From Glandiceps talaboti (lineage: Eukaryota; Hemichordata; Enteropneusta; Spengelidae), in NCBI RefSeq assembly GCF_964340395.1, contig NC_135565.1:4942642-5006641 (forward strand): 64,000 nt of DNA. The letters run 5' to 3'. Each line of letters starts with the position of its first letter. Within the stretch, counting starts at the first letter, position 1. Under the pieces are notes generated by a model. That model worked only from the letters and a program-made list of their open reading frames with translations. It was not told the DNA's origin and searched no databases. Below are positions 49,801-61,475 of the stretch, one piece after another. A program made the translations under genes and the position numbers.

Positions 49801-50982
49801 CTACTTGACACACTTGCACAATAACAGCTTCTTAAAATTCTCTCTGAAACCAGGATGAAACACACCGTATAGCACAGGATTCAAGGCTGAATTAACCCAC
49901 ATGACATAACTAACAACATCCCAAGCTGTATATGTCACACAGTAATCTGTGCATAATTGGTCGACAACGACTGCTAAGTTATGTGGTGCCCAACAAATGA
50001 AAAACATTCCTACAAGTAATGTCAACGTTTTTGCGGCCTTCCGACTTTTCTTCTGTCTTTGATCGCAGTTCGAGTTTGTTTGAATATTAACATCATTAAC
50101 ATTAGAATTTCCACCATTAGCCTTACTTGTAATGTTATTAGTATTAGCAGATGTTTTGTTGTTTGTATTTTCAGTATTATTTTGTCCTGTTTCTGCACTT
50201 GCTTCGGTGTCAACATTGACGAGGGCCAAACTTACATGTGTGTTAACCACGGCTCTGTAGAGTTGTTGTGTAGTGGTATCGGGAGTGATCGACTTGGCGC
50301 GTTTCCTTATCCTAAGGTATATGGTTGCATTCAGGTAGAGTAAAACTAGCAGCGGTACTATAAAAGTGACGATCACAAAAATGACAGTCATGGTAGTGTC
50401 ATAGAGAAATTCGACGTCACATTCCTCGCTAAAATCGATGTAGTCAGCACGAGAAAACGCTGGATATCCCAACACAAGAAGCAGGATGAACGCACATGTA
50501 ACTACCCATGACGCTAGACATTGCAAGCACACTTTCTTCCGCGTCAACAAAGTTAAATGTCGTACTTCCATCGTCACCAAAAGATAACGGTCAAGGCTTA
50601 TCAGGAGGACCGCACACACGGACTCAATCGTCGCAATGTAATCTACCGTGGACCAGAAACGACATCCTCCGAGACCAAACGGCCAATACCCGTACGCATA
50701 CGCCGTGATATCAAGAGGTAAGGAGACAAGACCAACAAGCAGATCGGCTATGGATAAATTAATGATAAACCAGTTGCCCAAACTTGATCGAAGTTTGCGA
50801 TCGATTCCGAAAGCAACTAAAGTTAGTGTGTTCCCGAAAACGGTAATCACGGTTATGGAGCAAAGAAGCGTGAACACAAATATACGTTTCGCCTCCCATA
50901 TATCCTTGTTCTCCTCCTTTTCTTCTTCCGTGTTGTTGTTCAGGAAAATGGAATAGTTTAGGGAATATGACTCGGTCGTCAT
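49801..50982 (-). CDS. Class A amine-type GPCR (H3/muscarinic-like), gene 3
   Basis: A 393-residue seven-helix receptor in one exon. Visible marks: sequons N9-Y-S and N16-N-T, N51 (1.50), D80 (2.50), C107 and C188, D114-Y115 (3.32/3.33), S121 (3.39), D131-R132-Y133, W159 (4.50), P210 (5.50), C330-W331-A332-P333 and N368-P369-x-x-Y372. The third inner loop holds an Asn/Thr-rich low-complexity stretch, about 267-304, then KKSRKAAKTL entering helix 6. Position 7.43 is Trp as in H3/H4, 6.51-6.52 is His-Asn, and 5.46 is Thr. The ATG has A at -3, and an in-frame TAG four codons upstream fixes it as the first start in this exon. It resembles gene 1 most (WAPxNxAVV in helix 6). The ligand cannot be assigned from sequence. 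Confidence 0.95.
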   Translation of the reverse strand: MTTESYSLNYSIFLNNNTEEEKEENKDIWEAKRIFVFTLLCSITVITVFGNTLTLVAFGIDRKLRSSLGNWFIINLSIADLLVGLVSLPLDITAYAYGYWPFGLGGCRFWSTVDYIATIESVCAVLLISLDRYLLVTMEVRHLTLLTRKKVCLQCLASWVVTCAFILLLVLGYPAFSRADYIDFSEECDVEFLYDTTMTVIFVIVTFIVPLLVLLYLNATIYLRIRKRAKSITPDTTTQQLYRAVVNTHVSLALVNVDTEASAETGQNNTENTNNKTSANTNNITSKANGGNSNVNDVNIQTNSNCDQRQKKSRKAAKTLTLLVGMFFICWAPHNLAVVVDQLCTDYCVTYTAWDVVSYVMWVNSALNPVLYGVFHPGFRENFKKLLLCKCVK

Positions 50983-50999
50983 GGTTACAACATTCTATT

Positions 51000-51018
51000 C
51001 TGAAAAATACCAAGAAGA
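51000..51018 (-). promoter_or_regulatory. Probable 3' splice acceptor and 2-codon uORF before GPCR gene 3
   Basis: The minus strand reads TCTTCTTGGTATTTTTCAG ending at 51000, so the exon would begin 17 bases before the ATG. Between them lies ATG TTG TAA, a two-codon upstream frame whose stop is only 2 nt before the receptor ATG. Such a uORF could lower translation, but no direct evidence exists here. Confidence 0.5.
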
Positions 51019-51136
51019 TTTCTGTCATGGTCATTAAGAGATAGTTCACCCGGTATATACCCATTGACTGGGCTTTCACGGACAAAACATCTGAAAAGAA
51101 AAAAAATGTAATCTCACAAACACACACATTCATAAG

Positions 51137-51466
51137 TTACAAAGCATTGCAGATTATCGTTCACTCTCTTTGATACAATCGCACTATAACCTATACCGAA
51201 GTGTACATGCTATACTTTAGGATACAAATTGGATGAATACAGTATCTTGCAACATTTTGTCTTACAATGAACTTACATGCTACTGTGCAGACAACAACAC
51301 ACTGGTGTCCACGTGCCTGCGCGTCTAGTTGCAGTACCTGTGAAATGTTGATTTCATTCAGACTAAATGTAGCCTGACATTGCAATCTTCCGGTTTTTGT
51401 ATTGGTTTCTACACGAGTTTATCAAACATAGTGCACAGCAATCTGCAATGCGCTGTACATAGTTCC
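51137..51466. mobile_element. Foldback MITE family A, copy 7
   Basis: Left GCATTGCAGATTATCGTTCA and TTTGATACAATCG are mirrored by right TTTATCAAACATAGTGCACA and GCAATCTGCAATGCGCTGTA. The middle has CTTGCAACATTTTGTCTTAC and TTTCATTCAGACTAAATGTA. It sits about 150 bp upstream of the gene 3 start codon, inside the presumed 5' intron or promoter. Confidence 0.85.
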
Positions 51467-51654
51467 TTGGCATGCTGCAAATCGTACTCATTTTGCCTAC
51501 ACAAGGTTTAATGAAAAGACGTCGTTTTAATTAACATAAAAAACACCTCCGGGCCGAATAAAAAGAGGCACGATTTACACAATTTTATAGTCAAAAACGG
51601 TACCATGCATCTTACCCAGAATTAAAATGGAAGCAGGTTTAGTCGATTAAAGTA

Positions 51655-52000
51655 ATTGTCAGGCTTGACAACATTCTTACTAACACTGCTATATTATTTC
51701 CCAGTAACAGATCGTCAGATAGACAGACTTATGGAAATTCTTACATCGTTTGGTACGACAAATATTGAAGTACAAATTGTTACTTTTTAATCTATTGGCA
51801 TACCAGAAAAGTATACGCTGTTACAATGTATTCATTGTTTAGCACAATCCGCTAACATGGTGGCATAGCTCACGCAGAGAATGTATAACAATGTAATGAG
51901 ATATTTGCGATCCCAGAGGATGAAAAGGGTTTAGTAAGAGTTTTTCAAGTCAAACGAAAAAATAATGTTACTAAGTGTTCTGAGTAAGACAACGTGTTGT
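51655..52000 (+). repeat. Element family C, copy 3
   Basis: Contains CAGGCTTGACAACATTCTTA, CTAACACTGCTA and TTGGTACGACAAATATTGAA. The tail GTTACAATGTATTCATTG, then GGCATAGCTCACGCA and GATGAAAAGGGTTT matches the other two copies. Confidence 0.7.
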
Positions 52001-52769
52001 TTCAAGTCAACTGACTTCAATTGTAGTATGCTTTCTAGACACGATGTAAACACATTTATCTAGCAAACACTCGTGCTCTTGTTTCTCAATCAATGCATGC
52101 TTCCCTTGTTGTGTTGCGCTTGGGGCAAATAAAAATGAAATTGTCATGCCAAGTTTAATAGTACTTTTCACAGACAGTTTAGACAATTGAATAAGTTAAT
52201 CAGTAAGTCTGAATTGTTTTACTGTTTGGTATGACGACATGTACACCGACATGTGTTGTGTGTTTCGAATATTACATTTTACGAATACTAATGTTATGGA
52301 CACTACAAATCACCACATCTCATCAGAGTCTAGGGTACATTTTACTAGATTCCAGTTACTAGCTCTGCTGTCAGCGACTTCTGAACGAGGCTTAAGGGTC
52401 TTAGCTTGATTCACTATCGTCTGTCATCCAATCAAAGTCCAAAGATTAGAAGATAGTGTTGTTGTTCTTCGATATTTTGGTCAAAGTTGATCAAGTCAAC
52501 TTCTCTGAAACAGGTGGTTGATTGCTTTGGCATTTGATGTACAATTGCTTTAAGGGAGTATATTGATATAATTTTATGTTAAAGCCGAATTGATATGTCA
52601 TTTTCTGTCTGTGTTATTTTTTTTCTGACACTGAGATTCTTTTGGTAATTTAGCATTAAGTACACCGCACTGACATCGACTCTACCGTGAAGAACGACAA
52701 CCATGGTCGAGTCGTCAACAATTTTAACTACTCATAGAATGGAGATGCTTTCTTTTGAAGCCATAAGGT
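52001..52769. other. Intergenic, no gene recognised
   Basis: No coding signal or repeat recognised. Confidence 0.4.
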
Positions 52770-53105
52770 AAGACCAAAAAAATTGTGTGGTTCCGAGTAC
52801 GCTCAATTTTTAGAATAGATGGGGTATATTAGGTAGCCTATATTTTTATGCGAGTGTCTAGTTCAGGCATTTATGTTTTCCGTTGTTTTCCATATGGTCT
52901 CTGTGTTAGTGTTTTTTTCCTCATCAGATTTACAGTCATTCCAGATTGGAAGAACAGTTTTATATTGTCTTTTTAAGATGATGTCAGTTTCCGCATCCAC
53001 TATTTCTCGCAAGATTTCACAATTTTCACGATTTTATTTAATTTTCACGAATACTTAAAACAAGTTTAGGGCCGGGTAACCGAAACCAAATAATATTTTT
53101 AGGTC
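52770..53105 (+). mobile_element. MITE family E, copy 3
   Basis: Begins GACCAAAAAAATTGTGTGGT and ends, inverted, with ACCGAAACCAAA then GGTC at 53105. The body shares GAGTGTCTAGTTCAGG, GTTTTCCATATG, AGATTGGAAGAA and GATGTCAGTTT with 11079-11449, on the opposite strand. Confidence 0.8.
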
Positions 53106-56100
53106 GAATGATGACGGAGACATGTTCTATAGGGAAGTCTTTTGATATGATAGGTTATATTAACAGATAAGCATGTCCCAAGAACAATTCACCACCATGG
53201 GTTGGTATAATTGAAATGTTGCTAGACAATACTCAACTAATACAACACCTAGGGTTCACCCTGCCCACCTCAAGTACCATTTATGTACGACAAATTAAAA
53301 ACAGTCGAGCTTTCGCGGCCACTTATTATACATAGTTGGTATGATCACCTTAAGTTCTCTAAATAACTCAATGAAAGTTATAGAAGCAGAAACATTACAC
53401 AATCTTTCTGCATTCAGTATTTATCTCCGCGGAAATAGTTACATTTAGATCATTTCAACACACCAACATCATATCGCGCTCAAAATTTATCAGAGATTAG
53501 TTTTCTCTTATTTTGATCTATTTGTAACTTTATTCTGTAATTTATTCATATCCCCCCCCCCCCTTTTTTATATGGATCTTAAGCCCTAGTTAACAATACA
53601 ATGTCATTTGGAAAATAGTTTTACTGAGGCGAACAGGTGTTTGTGGTGTACAGGCGAAGAAGACACTTCCATGTCTTGTAGAAATGGGTATTATAACACA
53701 GGGGAAGCTAAATAAAGTTTCTTAATTACTTTTATTCTGTTGAATTAAAAGTATAAGAATACATTATTGAACAAAAAAAACATTGATTGTGAAATAGCCG
53801 ACGGCATTAAAATATTAGCTAGAAGTATAAGCTACTGTACATTAGTGAGACAAGGGTTTGGAACATGACAAAAATAACATTAATTTTCGTGATTAAATTG
53901 GTATTCCGTTTTACCAGATTTCTCGTGGGAACTGACTGTCTTCTCTTGTGTATTATTCATTCATTCTATGTCCAAACATGTTTAAAATAGAAATTAATTG
54001 AAAGAAAACTAAATGCAATGAGGATATTGCAATTTCGACTATGTCAGTATTCGTCTTCTAAATAGACTGTTACAGACAGATATTAATTAGTGGTGATACA
54101 TAAAGCACCGACAATAGTGTAAATCGATTGATCGGGCTACATTTTCAGTGATATTGTCATTGCGTCATGTAGTCCAGCATGTCTGCGTTCTTACTTCGCC
54201 CAATGCGTATAAGCATTAAACACCACAACCTATACACCTGTTGCTGTTCTTTGTAGATGAAGGTGCACACGCCCTTTTTTTTCGTTAACGGTACAATCAT
54301 CGTAGAATTCGAACACCACAGAGTAGACAAAAATGCATGGTGATGTTAACATTTCGTCGTTTATAGAATGCCAGTGATGCCAAGTATAGCAAGAGATAGC
54401 GTATCACCATAGATTGTACAAAATATATTTTTAAAAACTCAACCATCAGCTGTACATATTTGTGTAACAAACGTACCTAATGATCCATAAAAAAACTAAG
54501 CAGCAGAGTAAAAGTGGATATACTTAGTCGGTATCGCCAACGTTTAGTTACGCTGGTGAGGACTTGGTGTGTAATGAAACGTGCAGACACCGTGATCGCA
54601 GAAAAGTAGGCGGCGTAATTATTTCTGGGTTGTTCTGTATGTCTAGTCAATTAGGAATCAATAGGTTTTGTATGCATGTGCTACCGATATCACCAATTCA
54701 GTCAGACAGCTTCCACTAAATCTTGACTTACCAAACAATAAATGTGTCTGTAAATAAACGATGATATCTTTCGAAATATGCATCTGTAGTCTACTGAACC
54801 CTACATCTGAAGACATATGATAGCTATATTATTGTCAGTAAAACTACAATGAATATTTATATTCACCTGTGACAACACAGCCCGGGGAGATCTTCATACA
54901 GACTATCTAATTTGGGCCAAAAACAGTATTCTTAGTTGAAATACCATGGTAACGAAATCCGTTTCATTTACTAGATAATCTTCAGGAAATGCTTCTCGTT
55001 CTTGTTGTCTGGTAGAGGTTAAAGATCGCAGATGGCACCAGGTAATCTAAGGACGAATTTAGACGAAATGCAATGAATATCACTGACGGTACAAGAGAAC
55101 GTTGTATTCCATATATACCCGCTCTATTTACGTCAGTCCACGTGCTTTGAGGTCTAAAATATATCACTGATATCACGAACACTCTGCTTGAAACGTTGGC
55201 ATCGTGCTCAGAGATATTGACAAAAAAGGTGCTTACCAATACCAGGTGAATAAAAATAATCCGCAGTGGTACAAATTGTTGGGTGGATACAGCAGATTGG
55301 CCACACTTATGAGGGCACGTTCGCTGAAATCGCTATCTCTAAGCAAGGAACACAATGATTTATACCATTTAAACACGTGGACACAACCATTTTAGTGCCG
55401 GGAGACTCTCTTTACCGACTCATGTGAGAGCATACGATGCTTTCATACCTGGGCCAATCCATTGTACTCACAGGGAACAACAAAATGTGTGGACAGTTGT
55501 AAATTGTCAGTTTTGTTCACTTTATACATCAAATTATGCCTACCGGATAGTCAGTTGTGGTTTTGAAAATGTCGAATCCGGGTCAAAAATATCGAAACCT
55601 GTTTTGATCTTCACAGTCGTGTTTGCACTTGTTTACATACAGCATGACAGCATGACACATTTCACGTTTTCTAAAGTAGCATACATCAGTCCGAGCACTT
55701 ATACCTCAGGTTGTTTTCAGCTCACTTTCTCGGCTTTCCATATCACATATATATGTCAGACTAATTGTGGATTAACTACGTATACCTGCATGCGTCAAAC
55801 GATTCAGTTATTTTTTGTTATGGGTTTATAACCTATTTATTCGAAATACTGAACTATTGTCAACTTTTGATTACCTACATATCAAATAGGCGTTTGATTT
55901 ATAACAGCATATGGTCAGCGTATTGCCTTCAGGGGTGTACTAAATTAGATGCATGCGGTGTCGTCTGCAATACGTGGTTTTCAGGTCAAGACGCGTGTTC
56001 TCATTTAACCTTTCATCTTTAATATTTTAAAACATGTCAAAACAAATTGTCAAAAAATGTCCGCATAATTTCTAAAAATATTCATAGTTTGTATTTGTCC

Positions 56101-56177
56101 TGTTTCCGTTTCATTTACCTAAGTGTACTCAATTCAATGTTCGCAATTCTGAAGTGAAATCGAACAAGTTTCCCAGA
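53106..56177. other. Intergenic, no gene recognised
   Basis: Three kilobases with only short or unrecognised frames. A 135-codon frame at 55424-55831 has no domain I can name. A C run lies at 53552-53562. Confidence 0.4.
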
Positions 56178-56612
56178 TTAGTGAGATCAATAGTGCAACG
56201 TAGGATTTAAAAAATAATTATTTTAGTTTGGGAGTAGGGGAGCTGAACCATTTTAAGTTGATGTCATCTTACAAAAGCGAAATTGCTTTTAGTGGAAATG
56301 TTTTTTACCCTAAGTACAAATATATATATATTTTATAATTTCTTCAAATTGAAAAGTGGATGAATTTTCGCTATAGTAAATACTGAGAACTAAAGTAAAT
56401 TATCAATTTTAAAGAGACATTTTTTCCTCTCTACATTTTTGCTTTGTATTAATAGCTCCTCGTGAGTTACTGTATACTGATTTGGAATTGATTGTTCGAT
56501 CAGTGTGTGTATGTGTGCGTGTGTGTGGCTGGTGGGTAGTGGAGTGGGATTAGGGTCTAACTAAAATAATGTAGTTTTTATCCTACATCGAACTGTCGAT
56601 CTCGCCCCTTAT
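56178..56612. mobile_element. MITE family D, copy 1
   Basis: Left GAGATCAATAGTGCAACGTA is mirrored by right CTACATCGAACTGTCGATCT and CGCCCCTTA. The ends match those of 60443-60709. About 435 bp including a GT-rich insertion at about 56502-56528. Confidence 0.75.
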
Positions 56613-56705
56613 TCCAAGGGTTCCCCGCCAAAATGCCACGTGGTATAAACAACCATGCAAGTATATGTACATTGTATACCCAATGTATACCATTATATTA
56701 CTATG

Positions 56706-56770
56706 GTTAGGCCTATCGAAAAAAAATGTTTGGTTTTGGATACCCAACCCCACCTAGTTTTCACTGCCGT
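56706..56770. repeat. Single end of MITE family E
   Basis: GGATACCCAACCCCACCTAG, then TTTTCACTGCCG matches the left end of the element at 11079. The rest of the element is missing. Confidence 0.6.
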
Positions 56771-57087
56771 AACTTAAGTCTTTTTGAAGCCGACGAACTA
56801 TATTAAAACTGTTACCCGATGTTCGAAGTGATATTATAAAAATTCGAACATGAATTTCCAACATGTCTCATGCGTATAGATTGACAAATTAGGGTCCCTC
56901 AACTCAACGCTCATTATTGAGATAAGAAATGAAGCACTCCTTACCACAATAATTTGCATAATTTATGTAGATTGGTTTGCTCACAAGAGAAAATGAGAAT
57001 TCCTCTTGTAGTTGTAATCATTTTAGAGAATAAATGATGAATCAAAATAATCTTGGATGTGTTTCTTTTAATCCGTCGGGAATCATT

Positions 57088-57265
<178 letters not shown>

Positions 57266-57283
57266 CACAATCGAATATATACA

Positions 57284-57415
57284 GTTTGTTGCTACATTTT
57301 GTTTAAATGAAACAACCCAACGTGCGACCATGCTTACGCCCAATACACTTGCATCAACATGTTGACGTGTGTGGCTGTATCAAAAAGTGAGAGTGAACAC
57401 TAATATTCAAGCCGT
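57284..57415. mobile_element. Truncated MITE family A, copy 8
   Basis: Contains TTTGTTGCTACATTTTGTTT, AAATGAAACAACCCAAC and the right end GGCTGTATCAAAAAGTGAGA, GTGAACACTAAT. The left half is missing at the border with the CT array. Confidence 0.7.
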
Positions 57416-57950
57416 GGTAATGTCCACATGGAAAGATTTCAATAGTCCGACGCTCGAGTGTGTCTTAATAGGTTGATTGAATATATGTGAAAGAGATAAT
57501 TTATTGTATGGTAACATTGTTCAAATATATCTCTACTAACATTTTGCAATTTTCATTTGGTTTAACACTTCAGTTTCATACGAAAACCTGCTGGGTAAAA
57601 TCTACGAAAGGAAACATTAATAACTGGTAACCAGGAAACTGTATACAAGTTTACGATTTAACTGGGAGTAAAAGTTTTCATAATGAATAATATAAACACA
57701 GGATCCGAAAGTTAAAAATGTTATGTCACTATGTAATTAAAGTTGTACGTAACTTAGCAGGTTACAATTACAAAGGCCAAGCACGTTGTTAAAGATTTTT
57801 AAATGGACACTTAGTTGTTAAGTAAACTTTATACTATTACGACTTCATGCCTTTCAATTTTTACTACCACGGCACTTGATGTTAAAGTCTTGTGTAAGGA
57901 GAATAGCAAATGTAATTTCAATATGTTTTCTCTGTTGAATTATTTCCATG
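57416..57950. other. Intergenic, no gene recognised
   Basis: No coding signal seen. Confidence 0.4.
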
Positions 57951-58203
<253 letters not shown>

Positions 58204-58205
<2 letters not shown>

Positions 58206-58795
58206 ACACTGTACATAAATTTTAAAACTTAAGTTGTCAACAGTTAGATTACGTGAGCACTACAATTACGTGTATTCAAATTTATAACTCTTTCCTGTCA
58301 CATACTATTCATCTTTTGCAGTGAATCTATATTTGAAACTAATGGACACGGTGTGTTTACATAACAGTGCCAGACACACTCCAACAATACATATCTAACA
58401 AAGCTCACATTTTTTGTAAATCGCCTGTCCTCGAATTCACTTGATTTTAGTCATAGAATTATTGATAAGTTGTGTATAAATTTAAAAAGTGAGATGTATA
58501 ATTTTATCCCTCTGCATCAGAATTATACTTTTACAGAATGTGATATCGACGTTTTATAAATCGATTGTTATTTTAGGCAAGTCATTTGCTTTATTTACAC
58601 ATTTTAAACAAACTATCTTTCTCACTGACCTATTACAACTTAAAAATACGTAATTTTCCCCAATTTTTTTTTTCTACAAGTAACATAATTTTAGTTATAA
58701 GAGCAATAGGTTTATTATACATATTACTTACATGTTGATGTTATCTATACATAGGTCAGTCACAGGTTGACATCTTGATTTATTACGGGGTTGTT
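58204..58795. other. Intergenic, no gene recognised
   Basis: No coding signal seen. Confidence 0.4.
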
Positions 58796-59134
58796 TTAAA
58801 GTGGTCATATGGATGAGGATTGGATATTTATTTTGGAATTTTAATTTATAAAACAATTTTATCATGGCGTCCTAGTTGAAAAATGAATGTAAAATAACAT
58901 AGTCTGTGTTTGTAACTCAATACATTGCAGAAAGCTAAAAAAATGAGTAAAACAGGTTGTTAATGTACGTACAATAACAAACATTGTACAGACTTATCAG
59001 TCTTTGGCCATTTACTGAGTTACAAACAAGGAATTGACACATTTTGTTTCACATTGATTTTCTCACACTGAATTATTTTATGATTTACAAATCCAAAATA
59101 AATTTCCAATCGTCATCCATATTGGTCTATTTAA
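58796..59134. mobile_element. Foldback MITE family G, copy 2
   Basis: Left TTAAAGTGGTCATATGGATG and GGATATTTATTTTGGAATTT are mirrored by right AATCCAAAATAAATTTCCAA and CATCCATATTGGTCTATTTAA. The centre shares AATAACAAA and GTTTCACATTGATTTT with copy 1 at 47371. Confidence 0.8.
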
Positions 59135-60442
59135 GGTGCGGACCCAAATATTCAATTTCATTTGATAAATTTATTAATGCTATATGAACTGCTACACAGA
59201 TATGTTTACCCCACAGGTGATTCTATACAGTTCTGGATGTATGATATTACAAGTAGGTCATTTCATCTAACATAACATTTTTTTGCAAACGTTCTAGTTG
59301 CAGCTAGTGCAGCTTCAACTGATACAGCTAAACCAGGATAATGGATATATCTATATTTGTATGCATAGTATATATGGAAGTATTGATTTCTGCAAATTAT
59401 CTTCGATTTACTTATTTGTTTAATTACGTCATTCTTGGCATCATTCTTTTTTTATTATTTCGTTCCAACGTATGATCGATGACATCATAGTTGAATATAT
59501 TTGGTACAAGTAAACATGCATTAATTAGTAATTACAGTATGAAAAATAGTAATGGGGGGATATTTACACTTTGTTTTCAAGGGAAAAGCTACACGTGACA
59601 TGAAAATATATACATGCGTTACATAACACAAATGGATTAATTAGCAAGCTACTGGCGTTTATTTCGAATATGCCAGCATTGTCATCAAATGTGTATTGAC
59701 AATGACCTATCCAAAAAATATAGGGCATATTTGTACACCAGTGGAATGGCACAATATAATGTCCTTCGTCTTGTGACTAAATACCAGGTACGAGTTCTGC
59801 CAATAGTAAGGAACAGTTCAGCATATTTCAGAAAATAAAGAACACAGCGACACTGTAAAAGGCATTGAACATTAAATGCAAAGAAAGCTTACGTCAGAAT
59901 CCCCTCAATTGGTGATAATAACAGGTCCATCAATGTTAGTACTACCAAAACTAAGATAGTATAGAGTTTTACATCGTATGTTTTTACGTCTTTCACAAAA
60001 TGTGAGTAAAACGTGTTATGTACGCGAGACGTAAACAAACATCGTCTGCATTTAATTGAAACGCTGCCTTAATTTTGGTAGTGAGAGTCTCATTTTAAGA
60101 TGACTCCCACGTAACAAATTTCTCAATTCATTCTCACACCAATTATTATAGGTTAATGGTTATTATGTCGAGTTGATTGATGCAAGAAATAAAAGAAATA
60201 TACCGCTAAATGTCAGTTAAAAATTCATAAATTAAAAAAAAAATGTCAATAGTACAGAGTGACACTAACCAACCGTTATCACCTGTATCGCAGGGAACGG
60301 CATTCTCAAAACTGCACGAATGCAGTCGTGTGCAACAGGTGCCGCTCGGGCGTTCTGTCCACTGCCGTACAAATAATTAACTACCCAAGGACATTTCAGT
60401 ACTGTTTTATGAAAATGGGCTGCTATTTAATTGTCTTTCAAG
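59135..60442. other. Intergenic, no gene recognised
   Basis: Short frames only. Confidence 0.4.
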
Positions 60443-60709
60443 TAAGGGGCGAGATCAATAGTTCAATGTAGGATAAAAACCCTAAATTATTTTACTTAAG
60501 GGGTGGAGGGGGTAGCAATTTTTGTTCTCATCCTACATAATCGACTTTAGTTTTAATGGATGTTTTGCATCCCTAAATCCTATAGTGAATATATGACACT
60601 AAAATAAAGTAAAGTATCAACAAAGAACTATTTTTTACTCACTGCATACTGACTTTATATTCATAGCACTACACTTACAACTACTTTGAACTATTGACCT
60701 CGCCCCTAA
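60443..60709. mobile_element. MITE family D, copy 2
   Basis: Left TAAGGGGCGAGATCAATAGT and CAATGTAGGATAAAAAC are mirrored by right GAACTATTGACCTCGCCCCT. About 267 bp, no coding frame. Confidence 0.85.
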
Positions 60710-61179
60710 ATGATATCCACAATTTAAAGATTAAGATTTAAAAGATTTAAAGATTGCCATGGCAACGCATTAACGAAATAGCATACATTGCATATAGTAT
60801 TATGTAAATACAATGAATTTATCGCTGTACGGAATCTACAGTGATGGATGAAATAGTCAGTGATAGGGCAGGCATGTGACTATTATATTTATAAATAATA
60901 TGCAAATACTCGAGTTTAATTAGTGAAATGACTTTCTGCAATATTTGTTATAAATTATGCATAATTTCAATTCAAGGAGACTTTATATGTACAATATAAT
61001 CAGACTAATTAAAATATTACGTCAATTAAATTTCATTAAGGTATATTTGATATTCATTAGAACTTCGATTTCTGATGAAACACATGATACATTCATCTTA
61101 CACTGAGTGGTGTATTATAATTAGAATTTCACATTTCACAAGATATGATTAAGGTTATGCTGAAAAGAGTGATGTTGTG
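60710..61179. other. Intergenic, no gene recognised
   Basis: No coding signal seen. Confidence 0.4.
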
Positions 61180-61350
61180 TTTTGTTGTGTTGTGTTGTGC
61201 TGCGCTACGCTGCATTGTGATGCGTTGCGATGCGTTGCGTTGTATTGTATTGTATTGTATTGTATTGTATTGTACTGTATTGTATTGTATTGTATTGTAT
61301 TGCATTGTACTGTACTGTACAGTATTGAATTGTCTTGTTTTGTCTTGTCT
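61180..61350. repeat. (TTGTA)n-type pentanucleotide array
   Basis: Degenerate TTGTG, TGCGT, TTGTA and TTGTC units over about 170 bp, purest at 61237-61295. Frames through it are artefacts. Confidence 0.93.
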
Positions 61351-61394
61351 TGTCTCGCGTTACATGTTGTGACGTGTTGTATTTAATTGCGTTT

Positions 61395-61475
61395 TACGGT
61401 TCCTTGCAAGGGGCGATAATTGTAAAGCACTTCGAGCTAGTGCGCAGTATAGAAAAACGCTAACAAACATTATTA
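61395..61475 (+). mobile_element. LINE 3' end relic (L2/CR1-like tail)
   Basis: TGTAAAGCACTTCGAGCTAG, then AGTATAGAAAAACGCTAACA and AACATTATTAG match the stereotyped end of CR1/L2-type elements. Only the tail is left. Confidence 0.6.

Noticed and set aside
50508-50956. Overlapping antisense frames across GPCR gene 3
   Set aside because: Shadow frames of the receptor; no family features.
55424-55831. 135-codon open frame
   Set aside because: No recognisable motif and poor codon regularity; considered chance.
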